NCBI GenBank assembly: GCA_002027195.1
Contig: MWJO01000025.1
Location: forward strand, 21,960-85,959
Reading direction: 5' to 3'
DNA: 64,000 bases
Origin: Streptomyces sp. GKU 895
GTDB taxonomy: Bacteria; Actinomycetota; Actinomycetes; Streptomycetales; Streptomycetaceae
Below are positions 52,693-63,334 of this stretch, piece by piece. How positions within the stretch are numbered: position 1 is the first letter of the stretch; each line of letters starts with the position of its first letter. The position numbers and the translations under genes are program-made. The notes under the pieces were generated by a model. It saw only the letters and a program-made list of their open reading frames with translations. It had not been told where the DNA came from and did no database searches.

Positions 52693-54209
52693 GTGCACTT
52701 GTCCGCCCCCACCTTCGCCTTGACCCCCAGCAGCTCCGCCACCCGTGCCGTCGTCACCTTCGGGGACGTCAGTTCCGTCCAGTTCGCCCGCACCTCGGCC
52801 GCCACCCGGTCCCGCGGCTGCTCCAGCAGCTTGCGCACGACCGTCGTCTGACCGGCCGTCATCGACAGCGGGTCGGTCTGGGACAGGACGATCGCCGAGC
52901 CGCTCGTGCTGTCGTCGAGGCGGACGTTCTTGAGGGAGCCGATCGGGTCGGGCTGCCCGGCCAGGGCCAGCCACATGACGGTGACCATGCGGCCGTCGCA
53001 CAGCTCACCGGTCGTCTTCTCGTCGCCGGTGACCAGCACCCCCGCGACGGCGGCTGAGAACTCCGGGACGCGGTTGCCGCCCCAGGCCGTGCCCACCGTC
53101 ACCTGGTGCGGGGCCGTCGCGGGGTCGAGAGCGGCGTCGCCGTCGAGGCCGTAGCGCGCGTCGAGCCGCTGTCGGACGAGGAGGCTCTGGTCGTGGGCGG
53201 TGCCGCCGGCGAGGGACTGGACCTCGGCCACGGTCCGCGCCCAGTCCGCGGTCCGGCCCCGCCACTCGGGGAAGGCGCAGTAGCGCGACCCGTCCCGCTC
53301 CACGCATGTCTGCACCTGCTCGGGGTGGAGCGTGGCCCGCTCCCGCGCCGCCGTCACCTCGGGGGAGACGCCCTGGCCCTGCGCGACCGCGCCGAGGACC
53401 GTCAGCGCCAGCGCCCCGGCGAACCCGGCGTGCACGGACCGCGCGCGGTGGCCGCCGCCGGCCAGCACCGCGAGCAGCGCCACCGTCAGGCCGAGCGCGG
53501 CGAGATACAGCGCGTGCCAGGCGGCGGGGCGGCCGATCAGGTCGGAGGGCAGGGTGTTGCTGCTGGAGACGCCTATGACCGGGGTCAGCCAGCGCGTCCA
53601 GCCCTCGTCGATGCCGGCGCCGGTGCCGAGCAGGAAGAGGAACAGGAAGAAGACCACGACCAGCGGTGCCGTGAAGGCTGTCCTGATCACGCGGGCGATC
53701 AGCACCCCGGCCGCCCCGAACGCCAGCACCGTCAGCGGCCCGACCAGCAGCTCGCCCGGCGAACCGTGTCCGAGCGAGCCCGGCTTGAGCGCCTGCCAGC
53801 CGAACTGCCCGGCCACACACACCGCGGTGAGCAGGGCGGCGGGGACCACGGAGAGCAGATGTGCGGCCGTCCGGTGTGCCGTGCTCATCACCAGCACCGT
53901 GAAGTGCCGTTCGGTGTCGCGGCGGAGGGATCTCAGCACGGCCTGGTTCACGGCCAGCAGGACCGCGAGGCCGACGAGCAGAGGGCCGCCCTGGGTGGCG
54001 CGGTCGGCGTCCTGGAGGGCCGGGTAGCCGTCCGCGTAGTCCTGGGCGCGCCATGCGATCCAGGCCGCGTAGACGAGGAAGCCGAGGAGCACCGGGATGG
54101 TGACGAGGAGCCTGCGCGCCTCGAAAAGGGCCAGGGCGAACACGGCCGCCCAGGGGTTCTGCGCCTGCTTCTGCGTGGCGGCCGGGGCCGCCTCCATGAC
54201 CGCGCTCAT
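52689..54209 (-). CDS. ABC-2-type permease with large external domain
   Basis: 506 residues. About seven to eight helices occupy the first 280 residues (LALFEARRLLVTIPVLLGFL, FFLFLFLLGTGAG). An extracytoplasmic domain with Cys residues (TCVERDGSRYCAF) follows, with a soluble C-terminus. It starts at ATG 54209, overlapping the ATPase stop (ATGA). Likely exporter or lantibiotic-immunity-type transporter. Substrate unknown. Confidence 0.8.
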   Translation of the reverse strand: MSAVMEAAPAATQKQAQNPWAAVFALALFEARRLLVTIPVLLGFLVYAAWIAWRAQDYADGYPALQDADRATQGGPLLVGLAVLLAVNQAVLRSLRRDTERHFTVLVMSTAHRTAAHLLSVVPAALLTAVCVAGQFGWQALKPGSLGHGSPGELLVGPLTVLAFGAAGVLIARVIRTAFTAPLVVVFFLFLFLLGTGAGIDEGWTRWLTPVIGVSSSNTLPSDLIGRPAAWHALYLAALGLTVALLAVLAGGGHRARSVHAGFAGALALTVLGAVAQGQGVSPEVTAARERATLHPEQVQTCVERDGSRYCAFPEWRGRTADWARTVAEVQSLAGGTAHDQSLLVRQRLDARYGLDGDAALDPATAPHQVTVGTAWGGNRVPEFSAAVAGVLVTGDEKTTGELCDGRMVTVMWLALAGQPDPIGSLKNVRLDDSTSGSAIVLSQTDPLSMTAGQTTVVRKLLEQPRDRVAAEVRANWTELTSPKVTTARVAELLGVKAKVGADKCT

Positions 54210-55068
54210 GCCGCCGCCACCTCCACGCCCGCGTCGTCCAGGGTCAGCAGGTAGCCGTCCTCCAGGGTGGGGTCGGTGAGGTCCGCGCCGGCGGGCGGAT
54301 TGCCCACGTTGCGGAAGGAGCCGGTGCCGGTGCGCCAGCCCGCCTTCGCTCCCGGGTCGCGTTCCGCGCTGTTCCACACGCGGCCCGCGGCCACCGCGGT
54401 CAGCTCGGCGGGGGTGCCGTCGAAACGGATCCGGCCGCCGGCCATCACCACGACCCGGTGGCAGAGCATCGCCACGTCCTCGGTCTGGTGGGTGGACAGG
54501 AGCACGGTCCGGCCCTCGCCCGCCCGGGCGATCAACTCCCGGAAACGCATGCGCTGTTCGGGGTCCAGGCCGACCGTCGGCTCGTCGAGGACGAGGAAGC
54601 CGGGGTCGCCGACGAGCGCCGCCGCCAGCGCCACCCGCTGCCGCATCCCGCCGGACAGCTTCTTGATGCGCTTGCCGCGGACGTCGCCCAGGTCGACCTC
54701 GTCCAGCACCCGCCGCACCTCGCGATGGCGGGCGCCGCGGTCGGTGAGTTCCTTCAGGATCGCCACGTAGTCGACGAACTCGAAGGCGGTGAAGTCCGGG
54801 TGGAAGCCGGGGGTCTGCGGCAGATAGCCGAGCCGCGCCGCACCTCCTGGCGGCCGCGCGCGGTGCCCGGGTCGTTCCCGAGGACCGTGAAGGCGCCGCG
54901 GTCGGCGGGGACGGCCGTGGCCAGCACCCGCAACAGGGTGGTCTTTCCGGCGCCGTTGGGGCCGAGCAGCCCGGTGACGCCTCGGGTCAGCCGCAGCGAC
55001 ACGTCGTCGAGGGCGCGGGTGCCGCCGTAATGGAGGCTGAGCCCCTCGGCGGAGACGGTGGGTGTCAT
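54206..55068 (-). CDS. ABC transporter ATP-binding protein (frameshifted)
   Basis: About 287 residues after repair. Walker A LLGPNGAGKTTLL lies in the first frame. After RQEVRR the frame slips (near 54833-54842) and continues LGYLPQTPGFHPDFTAFEF, signature LSGGMRQRVALAAAL, Walker B FLVLDEPTVGLDP, H-loop STHQTED. One missing base joins the halves. ATG 55068 overlaps the stop of the zinc-finger protein (ATGA). Confidence 0.85.
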
Positions 55069-55881
55069 ACGGCACTCCTGTGGAAGACGTCGAAACGGTC
55101 ACGTACGAGGAAGAGCAGGCCGACCGCGAGGGCGCGACCGCCGCGGCGGCGCCCTGGCCGGCCGCGGTGAACGGCGCGAGCGGGCCGTCACCGGCCGGTC
55201 GGCGGCGACGAGCAGCGCGACCCACGCGCCGCCCACCAGCGACGGCGCGAGCACCGGCCCCAGCCGGGGGGTGAGCGCGAGCCCGGTCGCGGTCAGGGCC
55301 AGCGCGGGCAGCAGCCAGGCCAGCGCCCGCAGGCCGTACGAGGGCAGCGCGAGGGTCGCCAGGCCGTTGAGGCCCAGTCCCGCGGCGAGCACCGCCACCG
55401 TGCGGATCATCAGCAGCCGGAAGCCGTGCACCGGGCTGACAACCGCCATCTCGTAGGTCGGGTCCAGCGCGGGGCCGTACGACAGCGCGACCCCGGCGAG
55501 CGGGAGCAGCGGGGCGAGGGCGAGGAAGAGGGTCGGCGAGTCGGCCGTGTAGACCACGCCCACGGTCGTCACCAGCAGGAACACCACCGCCGCGAGCCAT
55601 GAGCGGCGCAGTACGGGGGTCGCCGTGAGCAGCCGGGCGACATGGTCGGCGACGCCGAGCCGCACGAGGAGCCCCTCCAGCAACCCCCTTCGGGGCACGT
55701 CGAGTTCGGCGTCGAGCCGCTCCCAGCCGGCGTCGAGGGCGACCGGGTCGCTCACCGAGGCGAGCGCCTCCCGGCAGTCCGCACAGGCCATCAGATGGGT
55801 GTCGGCGGACCAGAGCATGGGCGCCGCCAACTCGCCCCGGGCGTAGGCCCGTAGATCCTCGGCATCCACATGCCATGTCAT
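55065..55881 (-). CDS. Zinc-finger anti-sigma-like membrane protein (two frameshifts)
   Basis: ATG 55881. The N-terminus has the zinc anti-sigma pattern His-x3-Cys-x2-Cys (HLMACADC) near residues 30-37, then about six membrane helices. Frame breaks near 55190-55195 and 55131-55137. The repaired end is GDGPLAPFTAAGQGAAAAV, then ALAVGLLFLVRDRFDVFH and stop at 55065. It is probably the membrane-bound regulator of the ECF sigma factor encoded just upstream, linked to the exporter. Confidence 0.77.
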
Positions 55882-55948
55882 GCCGTCACCTCCACTGTTC
55901 GCACCCGCACCCACGGTCGCACCCACCGAGCCATCCCCATTCGCCCGC

Positions 55949-56488
55949 TCATGCCAGCGCCTCCCGCAGTTGCTTGCGGGCGCGTGAGGCCCGCGTCTTG
56001 ACCGTCCCCGGCGGAATCCCCAGGACGACGGCGGCCTCGCGGGTGGTCAGCCCGTCGATGACCGTCGCCTGGAGGACCGCGCGGAGTTCGGGCGAGAGCC
56101 GGACCAGGGCGCCCGCGAGGTCTCCGTGCTCCACCCCCGCGAGCACGCGTTCCTCCGCGGACGCCTCGTCGCGGTGCCGCAGCCTGGCCAGGGCCTGCCG
56201 CAGCCGCCCCCGCGCCCCGTCCCCGCGCAGCGCGTCGACCAGCCGCCGCGACCCGATCCGCCACAGCCACCCGGCCACGTCGCCGTCCTCCCGGTAGCGG
56301 GCCTTGCCGCGCCAGATCGCGAGGAAGGTCTCCTGCACGACGTCGTCGACTATCCCGGCGTCGGCGCACCGGCCCCGCAGTCGCGCGGTCAGCCAGGGCG
56401 CGAACCGCCGGTACAGCTCCTCGAAGGCGCGCCGGTCCCCGTCTGCCGCGGCCCGCAGCAGCTCGCCGTCGCTTCTCGTCTCGCTCAC
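55949..56488 (-). CDS. ECF-type RNA polymerase sigma factor
   Basis: 179 residues. Region 2 (AFEELYRRFAPWLTARLRG, DDVVQETFLAIWRG) and region 4 (LSPELRAVLQATVIDGLTT, GIPPGTVKTRASRARKQL) are complete. GTG 56488. The gene heads an operon with zinc-finger membrane protein, ABC ATPase and two permeases. It is divergent from the YtrA-type operon, with the 36-bp palindrome in between. Confidence 0.9.
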   Translation of the reverse strand: MSETRSDGELLRAAADGDRRAFEELYRRFAPWLTARLRGRCADAGIVDDVVQETFLAIWRGKARYREDGDVAGWLWRIGSRRLVDALRGDGARGRLRQALARLRHRDEASAEERVLAGVEHGDLAGALVRLSPELRAVLQATVIDGLTTREAAVVLGIPPGTVKTRASRARKQLREALA

Positions 56489-56590
56489 AACCCCTCATCG
56501 CACGAGCCCCGCCGATCGGTTCACGGTTCGGCGAACGACTTTCCGCAGCCGTCCTCCCAAACCGCCGCTTGACTTTGCCACCCCCCTTCC

Positions 56591-56626
56591 ACCACCCTTT
56601 CACTACTCAATTAGTGAAAGGGTGGT
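56591..56626. promoter_or_regulatory. 36-bp palindromic operator
   Basis: Perfect 15-bp arms (56591-56605 and 56612-56626, starting ACCACCCTTTCACTA) around the 6-nt spacer CTCAAT. It ends 6 nt before the GntR GTG. Long dyads of this kind are the binding sites of YtrA-type repressors. It is 103 bp from the divergent sigma-factor start, so it may affect both operons. Confidence 0.75.
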
Positions 56627-56632
56627 TCACGG

Positions 56633-57082
56633 GTGCTCGAGTACCGCATCGACCGGCACTCCGGGGTCGCCACGTACGTCCAGATCGTCCAGCAGACCAA
56701 GCAGGCCCTCCGGCTGGGCCACCTGGAGCCGGGCGACAAGCTCCCCACGGCTCGCGAGGTAGTGGAGGCCACCGCCATCAACCCCAACACCGTTCTCAAG
56801 GCCTACCGCGAGCTGGAGCGCGAGGGACTGGTCGAGGCCCGCCGCGGACTCGGCACCTTCGTGCGCCGCGGTCTCGGCGCCGCCCCGGCCGACTCCCCGC
56901 TCAACGCCGAGCTGGACGGCTGGACGGCCAGGGCCCGCGAGGCCGGCCTGGACCGGGACGACGTGGCCGCCCTCTTCACCGCCGTACTCGACAAGCACTT
57001 CTCGACGCCGTTCCCCGAACACTCGACGCCGTTCCCGGAACAGACCGCCGCGACCAAGCACAGCCAGGGAGACCCTTCATGA
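56633..57082 (+). CDS. YtrA-type GntR family repressor
   Basis: 149 residues: one winged helix (ATYVQIVQQTKQALRLGHLE, TAINPNTVLKAYRELEREGL) and a short C-terminal part. This size and the ABC genes that follow are characteristic of the YtrA subfamily. A duplicated STPFPE segment lies near the end. GTG 56633. The stop overlaps the ATPase ATG (ATGA). It likely represses its own operon through the palindrome. Confidence 0.88.
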   Translation: MLEYRIDRHSGVATYVQIVQQTKQALRLGHLEPGDKLPTAREVVEATAINPNTVLKAYRELEREGLVEARRGLGTFVRRGLGAAPADSPLNAELDGWTARAREAGLDRDDVAALFTAVLDKHFSTPFPEHSTPFPEQTAATKHSQGDPS

Positions 57083-57988
57083 CCGACACCGCCCTCGAGG
57101 CAGCCGCGCTGGGCAAGCGTTTCGGGCGGCTGCGGCGGAGCGCCGGATGGGCCCTGCGGGACTGCTCCTTCGCGCTCCCCGCCGGACGCGTGTGCGCCGT
57201 CGTCGGCCCCAACGGCGCGGGCAAGTCCACCCTGCTGACCCTCGCGGCGGGCCTCACGGCCCCGACCGAGGGCAGCCTCGCCGTCCTCGGCGGGCCCGCG
57301 GGCCGGGCACGCGCGCGGGTGGGCTTCGTCGCACAGGACAAGCCGCTCTACCCCCAGCTCACCGTCGCCGAGACGCTCCGCATGGGCGCCGACCTCAATC
57401 CCGGCCGCTGGGACGCGCGCGCCGCCGAGCGGATCGTGACGGACGGCGACCTGAACCCGAAGGCCCGCATCCGCTCCCTGTCCGGCGGTCAGCGCACCCG
57501 GGTCGCGCTCGCCCTCACCCTCGGCAAGCGGCCCGAGCTGCTGCTCCTGGACGAGCCGATGGCCGACCTCGACCCGCTGGCCCGGCACGAGCTGATGGGC
57601 GTCCTGATGTCCCAGGCGGCCCAGCACGGCACCACCATCGTCATGTCCTCGCACGTCGTGGCGGAGCTGGAGGACTCCTGCGACCATCTGCTGCTGATCG
57701 GCGGCGGACGGGTCCGGCTCGCCGGGGAGATCGACGAACTGCTGGAGACGCACGCGCGCGTGTCGGCCGCCGCCGGCACCGACCTCACCCCGCACACGGT
57801 CGTCGAGTCCCGCACCACGGCCGCCGGCTCACCGCCCTGATCCCGCCCGGCCGCCCCCGCTCCCCGCCGACTGGCGCACCGGCACGCCGTCCCTGGAGGA
57901 GCTGGTCCTGTCCTACCTGCGCAACCCCGAGGCGCAGGCGACCGCGACGGGCACCCCGGCGAAGTCCCGCGAGGAGTCCGTCGCATGA
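57079..57988 (+). CDS. ABC transporter ATP-binding protein (two frameshifts near the end)
   Basis: Walker A VVGPNGAGKSTLL, signature LSGGQRTRVALALTL, Walker B LLLLDEPMADLDP, H-loop SSHVVAE. The raw frame stops at 57840, but two one-base losses (about 57826-57829 and 57850-57858) hide the tail DWRTGTPSLEELVLSYL to KSREESVA, ending at 57988. That stop then overlaps the next ATG by 4 nt, as at every other junction in this operon, which supports the repair. Confidence 0.85.
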
Positions 57989-58982
57989 CCCACTCCTCGC
58001 CCCGCCCGCCCCGGGCACCCCGCACCTCACCCGCTGGCTGATCCGCCTGCACCGCCCGGCCCTGCTGTTCTGGACGGCCGTGGTCGTCACCGTCTCCGGC
58101 GTCCTGTTGTGGCTGGGCGGTCCGCTCGCCGACGCGTCCGCGGCGGCCTGGCGGGCGTACGACGCCTGCCGGGCGTCCGGGTGCCGCTACGACCAGGCCG
58201 CGATCCTCCGCTACAAGGACGTCTACACGTACACGACGTACGCCGTGCTCGCCGCGCCCTTCCTGGTCGCCGCCTGGGCGGGCGCCGCCCTCACCGGCCG
58301 CGAGCTGGAGACCGGCACCGCGCGGCTGGCGTGGACGCAGAGCAGCTCCCCGCTGCGCTGGTTCGCCTCCCGGCTGGCGCTCCCGGCGGCCGTCGTCACC
58401 GCGGGCACCGGCCTGCTGGTCCTGCTGCACCACCTGGCGTGGTCGGCGGGCAAGGGCCACATCGACAACCTCAAGAGCTGGTACGACCCGCCGACCTTCT
58501 ACGCCAACGGCCCGGTCGTCGTCGCCCTGGCACTGGCCGGTCTGGTCGCGGGCGCCCTCGCGGGCCTGCTCCGGCGCGGTTCCCTGCCGGCGCTGGTCGC
58601 GGGCCTGGGCTTCACCGGCCTGCTCTGGTACGGCGTCCAGCTGGCCGTCCCCCACCTGTGGAGCACGTCCACCGCCGTGACCGGCCTGCGCCGCTTCGCC
58701 CCGGCCGGCGGCGGCCTCGGCGTCGACGAGGGCATCGTCACCGCCACCGGCGCCCATGTCTCCAACCTGACCTGCGGCAACTCGGAGAACGACGAATGCC
58801 TCGCGTTCTACGACAAGTTCGACGCCGTCGGCTGGTACCGCGACTACCACCCCGCCTCCCACTACTGGCCCCTCCAGCTCACGGCGACCGCCCTGGTCCT
58901 CGCCCTCACCGCGCTGCTGACCCTGCTGGCCTTCCGGCTGCTGCACCGCCAGACCGGCCTCCGCACGGGAAGGTCCGCATGA
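57985..58982 (+). CDS. ABC-2-type permease, copy 1 of 3 (frameshifted at N-terminus)
   Basis: About 332 residues. Starts MTHSSP, slips within 57999-58013 and continues PGTPHLTRWLIRLHRPALLF. Six helices. Family-specific motif [20 protein letters not shown] and external YHPASHYWPLQL near the end. Paralogous to the next two genes. The substrate is unknown. YtrA operons often respond to cell-wall-active peptides. Confidence 0.82.
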
Positions 58983-59826
58983 GTCCCTTCACGGCACAGC
59001 TCGCCACGGTCCTGCGCCTGCACCGCGCGGCCCTGATCGTGTGGACCGTCTTCGTCGCCGGCTGCGTCGGCTACCTGGTGTGGCTGACGCAGGTCACCGC
59101 CCCCTCCCTCCTCGGCCCCCGCGCGGCTGCCCCGACGGCGGGACGGGCCAGTGCACGATCGGCCTGGACTACCTCGAGTACAGCAGCCCGATGGGCTGGG
59201 TCAGCACGTTCATGTACTACGGCTTCTGGGCCGTCGCCGCCTGGTCGGCCGCCGCGCTCGTCGGACGTGAACTGGAGTCCGGCACCGCCCGGTTGGCGTG
59301 GACGCAGGGCGTCACCCCGGCCCGCTGGCTGGTCACGAAGCTCACCGCTCCCGCCCTGGTCCTGATCGCCGGCGGCGCGGTGTTCGTGCCCGTCTACCGC
59401 TGGGCCTGGTCGGCGCATCGCGCCCTGATGGGCGACGACTGGACGTTCGCCGACGTGTTCGCCGCCCGCGGCCCGCTCGTCGTGGCGTACGGCCTGTGCG
59501 CGCTGGCCGTGGGAACGCTCACCGCGCTCGTCGTACGCCGCACGCTGCCCGCGGCCGCTCTCTCGGTCGCCGTGATGATCGTGCTCAACCGGTACGTCGA
59601 GAAGTACCGCGAGGACTACTGGCCCCCGGCCACCGGCACCCCGCACGGCGCGGTCATACAGGTCGACTCGGCCTCGTACCACCCGCAGTCCCACTACTGG
59701 CCCCTGCACCTGGTCGAGACCGGCATCATCCTCACCGTCACGGCCCTGGCCACCGCCGCCGCGTTCCTCCTGCTGGCCCACCGCACCGTCCCCGCCCGCC
59801 ACGCCCCGCCAGGAGTCCCCGCATGA
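58979..59826 (+). CDS. ABC-2-type permease, copy 2 of 3 (frameshifted)
   Basis: About 282 residues. [20 protein letters not shown] leads to TQVTAPSLL, then the frame slips near 59110-59126 and continues [20 protein letters not shown]. It keeps [19 protein letters not shown] and [15 protein letters not shown] overlaps the previous stop (ATGA). Slightly shorter external loop than its paralogues. Confidence 0.82.
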
Positions 59827-60800
59827 CCGCGACCACCACCACCGCCGCCCCGGCACCCGCCACGGGAAGACCCGCCGCCACCGGGCGGACCGTGCTGCGC
59901 CTGCACCGCTCCGCGCTGATCGTCTGGCTGGTCGCCGTGGCGGCCGCCGCGGGCAGCCTGCTGTGGGCGTACGGTCCCGGCGCCACCGAGGTCTATGCCA
60001 ACTGGCGGCGGGGGTGCCCCGACGACATCGACGCCTGCATGTGGGACACCACGATCAACGGCTACTACCGGGCCGTACGCCTTCCCGAGCTGGCGATCTC
60101 CTGGGTGTGCCTGCCCGTCGCCGCCTGGGCGGGCGCCGCGCTGATCGGCCGCGAGTTGGAGAACGGCACCGCGAAGCTGGCCTGGACGCAGTCCGTGAGC
60201 CCCACCCGCTGGCTGGTCGGCAAGCTCGCCGTGCCGGCCGCCGTGCTCACCGCGGGCACGGCCGCACTGGTGCTGGTGCACCGCCTGACCTTCGAGGCGA
60301 ACCCGTTCCCGGTGTACCTGCGCTGGTCGGAACGGGAGACCTTCGTCGCCAACGGCTCCGTCGCCCTCGCCCTGCCCCTGTGCGCCCTCGCCCTCGGCGC
60401 CCTCACCGGCCTGCTGCTGCGCCGCACCCTGCCCGCGCTGGCCCTCGGCACCGCGGTCACCTGGGGTGTCGTCCGCCTCGCCGCCCTGGTGAGCCCCGAT
60501 CTGTGGCCGTGGAAGACCGCCACCGCGTCCCTGGAGTCCGAGTGGCCCAGCACGCGCGGCGACGTCCTGTTCGGCGACCAGGGCATGCTGACCGACGCCG
60601 GCGCCCGGATCCCCTATCCGAACTGCGACGACGACTTCGCACGGTGCATGGCCGACCACCACGCGGTCGCCTTCTACGCCGACTACCACCCCGCCTCCCA
60701 CTTCTGGCCGCTCCAGCTCGCCGAGACCGGAATCCTGCTGGGCGTCGCCGCCGCGGCCGTCGCCGCCGCGTTCTGGGTGCTGCGCCGCCGTACCGCCTGA
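59823..60800 (+). CDS. ABC-2-type permease, copy 3 of 3
   Basis: 325 residues, intact frame. Thr/Ala/Pro-rich start, six helices, motif [20 protein letters not shown] and C-terminal [13 protein letters not shown] Cys-rich first external loop ([12 protein letters not shown]) resembles that of copies 1 and 2 ([19 protein letters not shown]). ATGA overlap with copy 2. A strong terminator follows, ending the operon. Confidence 0.87.
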   Translation: MTATTTTAAPAPATGRPAATGRTVLRLHRSALIVWLVAVAAAAGSLLWAYGPGATEVYANWRRGCPDDIDACMWDTTINGYYRAVRLPELAISWVCLPVAAWAGAALIGRELENGTAKLAWTQSVSPTRWLVGKLAVPAAVLTAGTAALVLVHRLTFEANPFPVYLRWSERETFVANGSVALALPLCALALGALTGLLLRRTLPALALGTAVTWGVVRLAALVSPDLWPWKTATASLESEWPSTRGDVLFGDQGMLTDAGARIPYPNCDDDFARCMADHHAVAFYADYHPASHFWPLQLAETGILLGVAAAAVAAAFWVLRRRTA

Positions 60801-60826
60801 CATCCGGCCGGCGACGGGCCACGACT

Positions 60827-60873
60827 TCCGGGCCGCACGTCCTCCCACGGGGGTGGGGGACGTGCGGCCCGGA
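60827..60873 (+). terminator. Strong terminator of the YtrA-ABC operon
   Basis: Perfect 16-bp stem (60827-60842 with 60858-60873) around a loop that itself can pair (CCCAC/GTGGG), 26 nt after the last stop. Confidence 0.85.
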
Positions 60874-61096
60874 CCTGTGGATGCCCGGGAGCCGTCCCGC
60901 GATATCCCGCACGCCATGTCTCCGTAACCATTGGTTCAGACGGGCTTGCGACGCTCGGCGAATGAAGCCCGCCGTGCCAGAGCCTTCGCCGCCCTCCAGG
61001 GGGTCCGCGGGGAACGGGGACCTCCGCCTCGCCGCCGCGCTCCCGCCCGCGCTGTCCGACGCGCCTGTATCGCCCCTGGCGCGGAACAATGGGTCC

Positions 61097-63334
61097 ATGA
61101 GCCAGCCCAACGCCCAGGCGTCCGCACAGGTCCAGCACGCGCAGCCCTCCGTGGGTTCCATAGCCGCGCACCGCCCGCACACCGTCGCGGCGGCCGTCTC
61201 GGATCTGGAACCCGACATCGACGCCGACCTCGACGCGTACGAGGAGGCGCCGTACGACGGCGTCGAGCTTCCGCAGGGTCGTTTCCTCGACCGGGAACGC
61301 AGCTGGCTCGCGTTCAACGAGCGCGTCCTGGAGCTCGCCGAGGACCCGAACACCCCGCTGCTCGAACGGGCGAACTTCCTCGCCATCTTCGCCAGCAATC
61401 TGGACGAGTTCTTCATGGTCCGGGTGGCCGGTCTCAAGCGCCGTATCGCCACCGGCGTCGCCACCCGCTCGGCCTCCGGCCTCCAGCCGCGCGAGGTGCT
61501 GGAGATGATCTGGGCCCGCTCCCGCGAGCTGATGGCCCGACACGCCGCCTGCTACCACGAGGACGTCGCCCCCGCGCTCGCGGAGGAGGGCATCCACCTG
61601 GTCCGCTGGAACGAGCTCCAGGAGAAGGAGCAGGCCCGCCTCTTCACCCTGTTCCGGCACCAGATCTTCCCGGTCCTGACCCCGCTGGCGGTCGACCCGG
61701 CGCACCCCTTCCCGTACATCTCGGGCCTCTCCCTGAACCTGGCCGTGGTGGTACGCAACCCGGTCACCGGCCACCGCCACTTCGCCCGCGTCAAGGTCCC
61801 GCCGCTGCTGTCCCGCTTCCTGGAGAGCTCCCCCGGCCGTTACGTCCCCATCGAGGACGTCATCGCGGCCCACCTGGAGGAGCTGTTCCCGGGCATGGAG
61901 GTGCTGGAGCACCACGCCTTCCGCCTCACCAGGAACGAGGACCTGGAGGTCGAGGAGGACGACGCCGAGAACCTGCTCCAGGCCCTGGAGAAGGAGCTCA
62001 TGCGGCGCCGCTTCGGCCCGCCGGTGCGCCTGGAGGTCGAGGAGTCCATCGACCGCGAGGTGCTCGACCTCCTGGTGCGCGAGCTGAAGATCTCCGAGGC
62101 CGAGGTGTACCCGCTCCCCGGCCCCCTGGACCTCACCGGCCTCTTCCGCATCGCCTCGCTCGACCGCCCCGAGCTCAAGTACAAGAAGTTCATCGCCGGC
62201 GTCCACCGCGACCTGGCCGAGGTCGAGTCGGCGTCCGCGCCGGACATCTTCGCGGCCCTGCGCGCCCGCGACGTCCTCCTGCACCACCCGTACGACAGCT
62301 TCTCCACCTCCGTACAGGCCTTCCTCCAGCAGGCGGCCGAGGACCCGGACGTCCTCGCCATCAAGCAGACCCTGTACCGGACCTCGGGCGACTCCCCCAT
62401 AGTCGACGCCCTCATCGACGCCGCCGAGGCCGGCAAGCAGGTCCTCGTCCTGGTCGAGATCAAGGCCCGCTTCGACGAGCACGCCAACATCAAGTGGGCG
62501 CGCAAGCTGGAGGAGGCGGGCTGCCATGTGGTGTACGGCCTCGTCGGCCTGAAGACCCACTGCAAGCTGTCCCTGGTGGTCCGTCAGGAGGGCGACACGC
62601 TACGGCGGTACAGCCACGTCGGCACCGGCAACTACCACCCGAAGACGGCCCGCCTGTACGAGGACCTCGGCCTGCTCACCGCCGACCCCCAGGTCGGCGC
62701 GGACCTCTCCGACCTCTTCAACCGCCTCTCCGGCTACTCCCGCCGCGAGACGTACCGCCGCCTCCTGGTCGCCCCCAAGTCCCTGCGCGACGGCCTGATC
62801 TCACGGGTGAACAAGGAGGTCCAGCACCACCGCGCGGGCCGCCCCGCCTTCATCCGCATCAAGGTCAACTCGATGGTGGACGAGGCGCTCATCGACTCCC
62901 TCTACCGCGCGTCCCAGGCGGGCGTGCCGGTCGACGTCTGGGTGCGCGGCATCTGCGCGATCCGCCCGGGCGTGGAAGGCCTGTCGGACAACATCCGGGT
63001 CCGCTCGATCCTCGGCCGCTTCCTCGAACACTCCCGGGTCTTCGCCTTCGGCAACGGCGGCGAGCCCGAGGTGTGGATCGGCAGCGCCGACATGATGCAC
63101 CGCAATCTCGACCGCCGTATCGAAGCGCTGGTGAGGGTCACCGACCCGGCCCACCGCGCATCCCTCAACCGCCTTCTGGAAACGGGCATGTCCGACACCA
63201 CCGCCTCCTGGCACCTGGGCCCGGACGGCGACTGGGAGCGGCACGCCACCGACGCGGACGGCCAGCCCCTGCGCAACATCCAGGAGATGCTCATAGACGC
63301 CCGGAGGCGCCGGCGTGGCACAGCAACACCTTGA
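61097..63334 (+). CDS. ppk: Polyphosphate kinase
   Basis: 745 residues from ATG 61097 ([13 protein letters not shown]). An in-frame ATG at 60962 would add 45. Domains N, head, C1 and C2 are complete: [61 protein letters not shown] with catalytic His, [40 protein letters not shown]. It makes polyphosphate from ATP. In Streptomyces ppk is PhoP-controlled. Upstream I see only one isolated GGTTCAGACGG unit (60931), not a clear PHO box. Confidence 0.93.
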   Translation: MSQPNAQASAQVQHAQPSVGSIAAHRPHTVAAAVSDLEPDIDADLDAYEEAPYDGVELPQGRFLDRERSWLAFNERVLELAEDPNTPLLERANFLAIFASNLDEFFMVRVAGLKRRIATGVATRSASGLQPREVLEMIWARSRELMARHAACYHEDVAPALAEEGIHLVRWNELQEKEQARLFTLFRHQIFPVLTPLAVDPAHPFPYISGLSLNLAVVVRNPVTGHRHFARVKVPPLLSRFLESSPGRYVPIEDVIAAHLEELFPGMEVLEHHAFRLTRNEDLEVEEDDAENLLQALEKELMRRRFGPPVRLEVEESIDREVLDLLVRELKISEAEVYPLPGPLDLTGLFRIASLDRPELKYKKFIAGVHRDLAEVESASAPDIFAALRARDVLLHHPYDSFSTSVQAFLQQAAEDPDVLAIKQTLYRTSGDSPIVDALIDAAEAGKQVLVLVEIKARFDEHANIKWARKLEEAGCHVVYGLVGLKTHCKLSLVVRQEGDTLRRYSHVGTGNYHPKTARLYEDLGLLTADPQVGADLSDLFNRLSGYSRRETYRRLLVAPKSLRDGLISRVNKEVQHHRAGRPAFIRIKVNSMVDEALIDSLYRASQAGVPVDVWVRGICAIRPGVEGLSDNIRVRSILGRFLEHSRVFAFGNGGEPEVWIGSADMMHRNLDRRIEALVRVTDPAHRASLNRLLETGMSDTTASWHLGPDGDWERHATDADGQPLRNIQEMLIDARRRRRGTATP

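Noticed and set aside
60801..61096. PHO box for ppk
   Set aside because: Only one isolated GGTTCAGACGG unit is present, which is too little for a call.
60683..62560. Long antisense frame over ppk and the third permease
   Set aside because: Shadow of two well-supported genes, with no recognisable domain.
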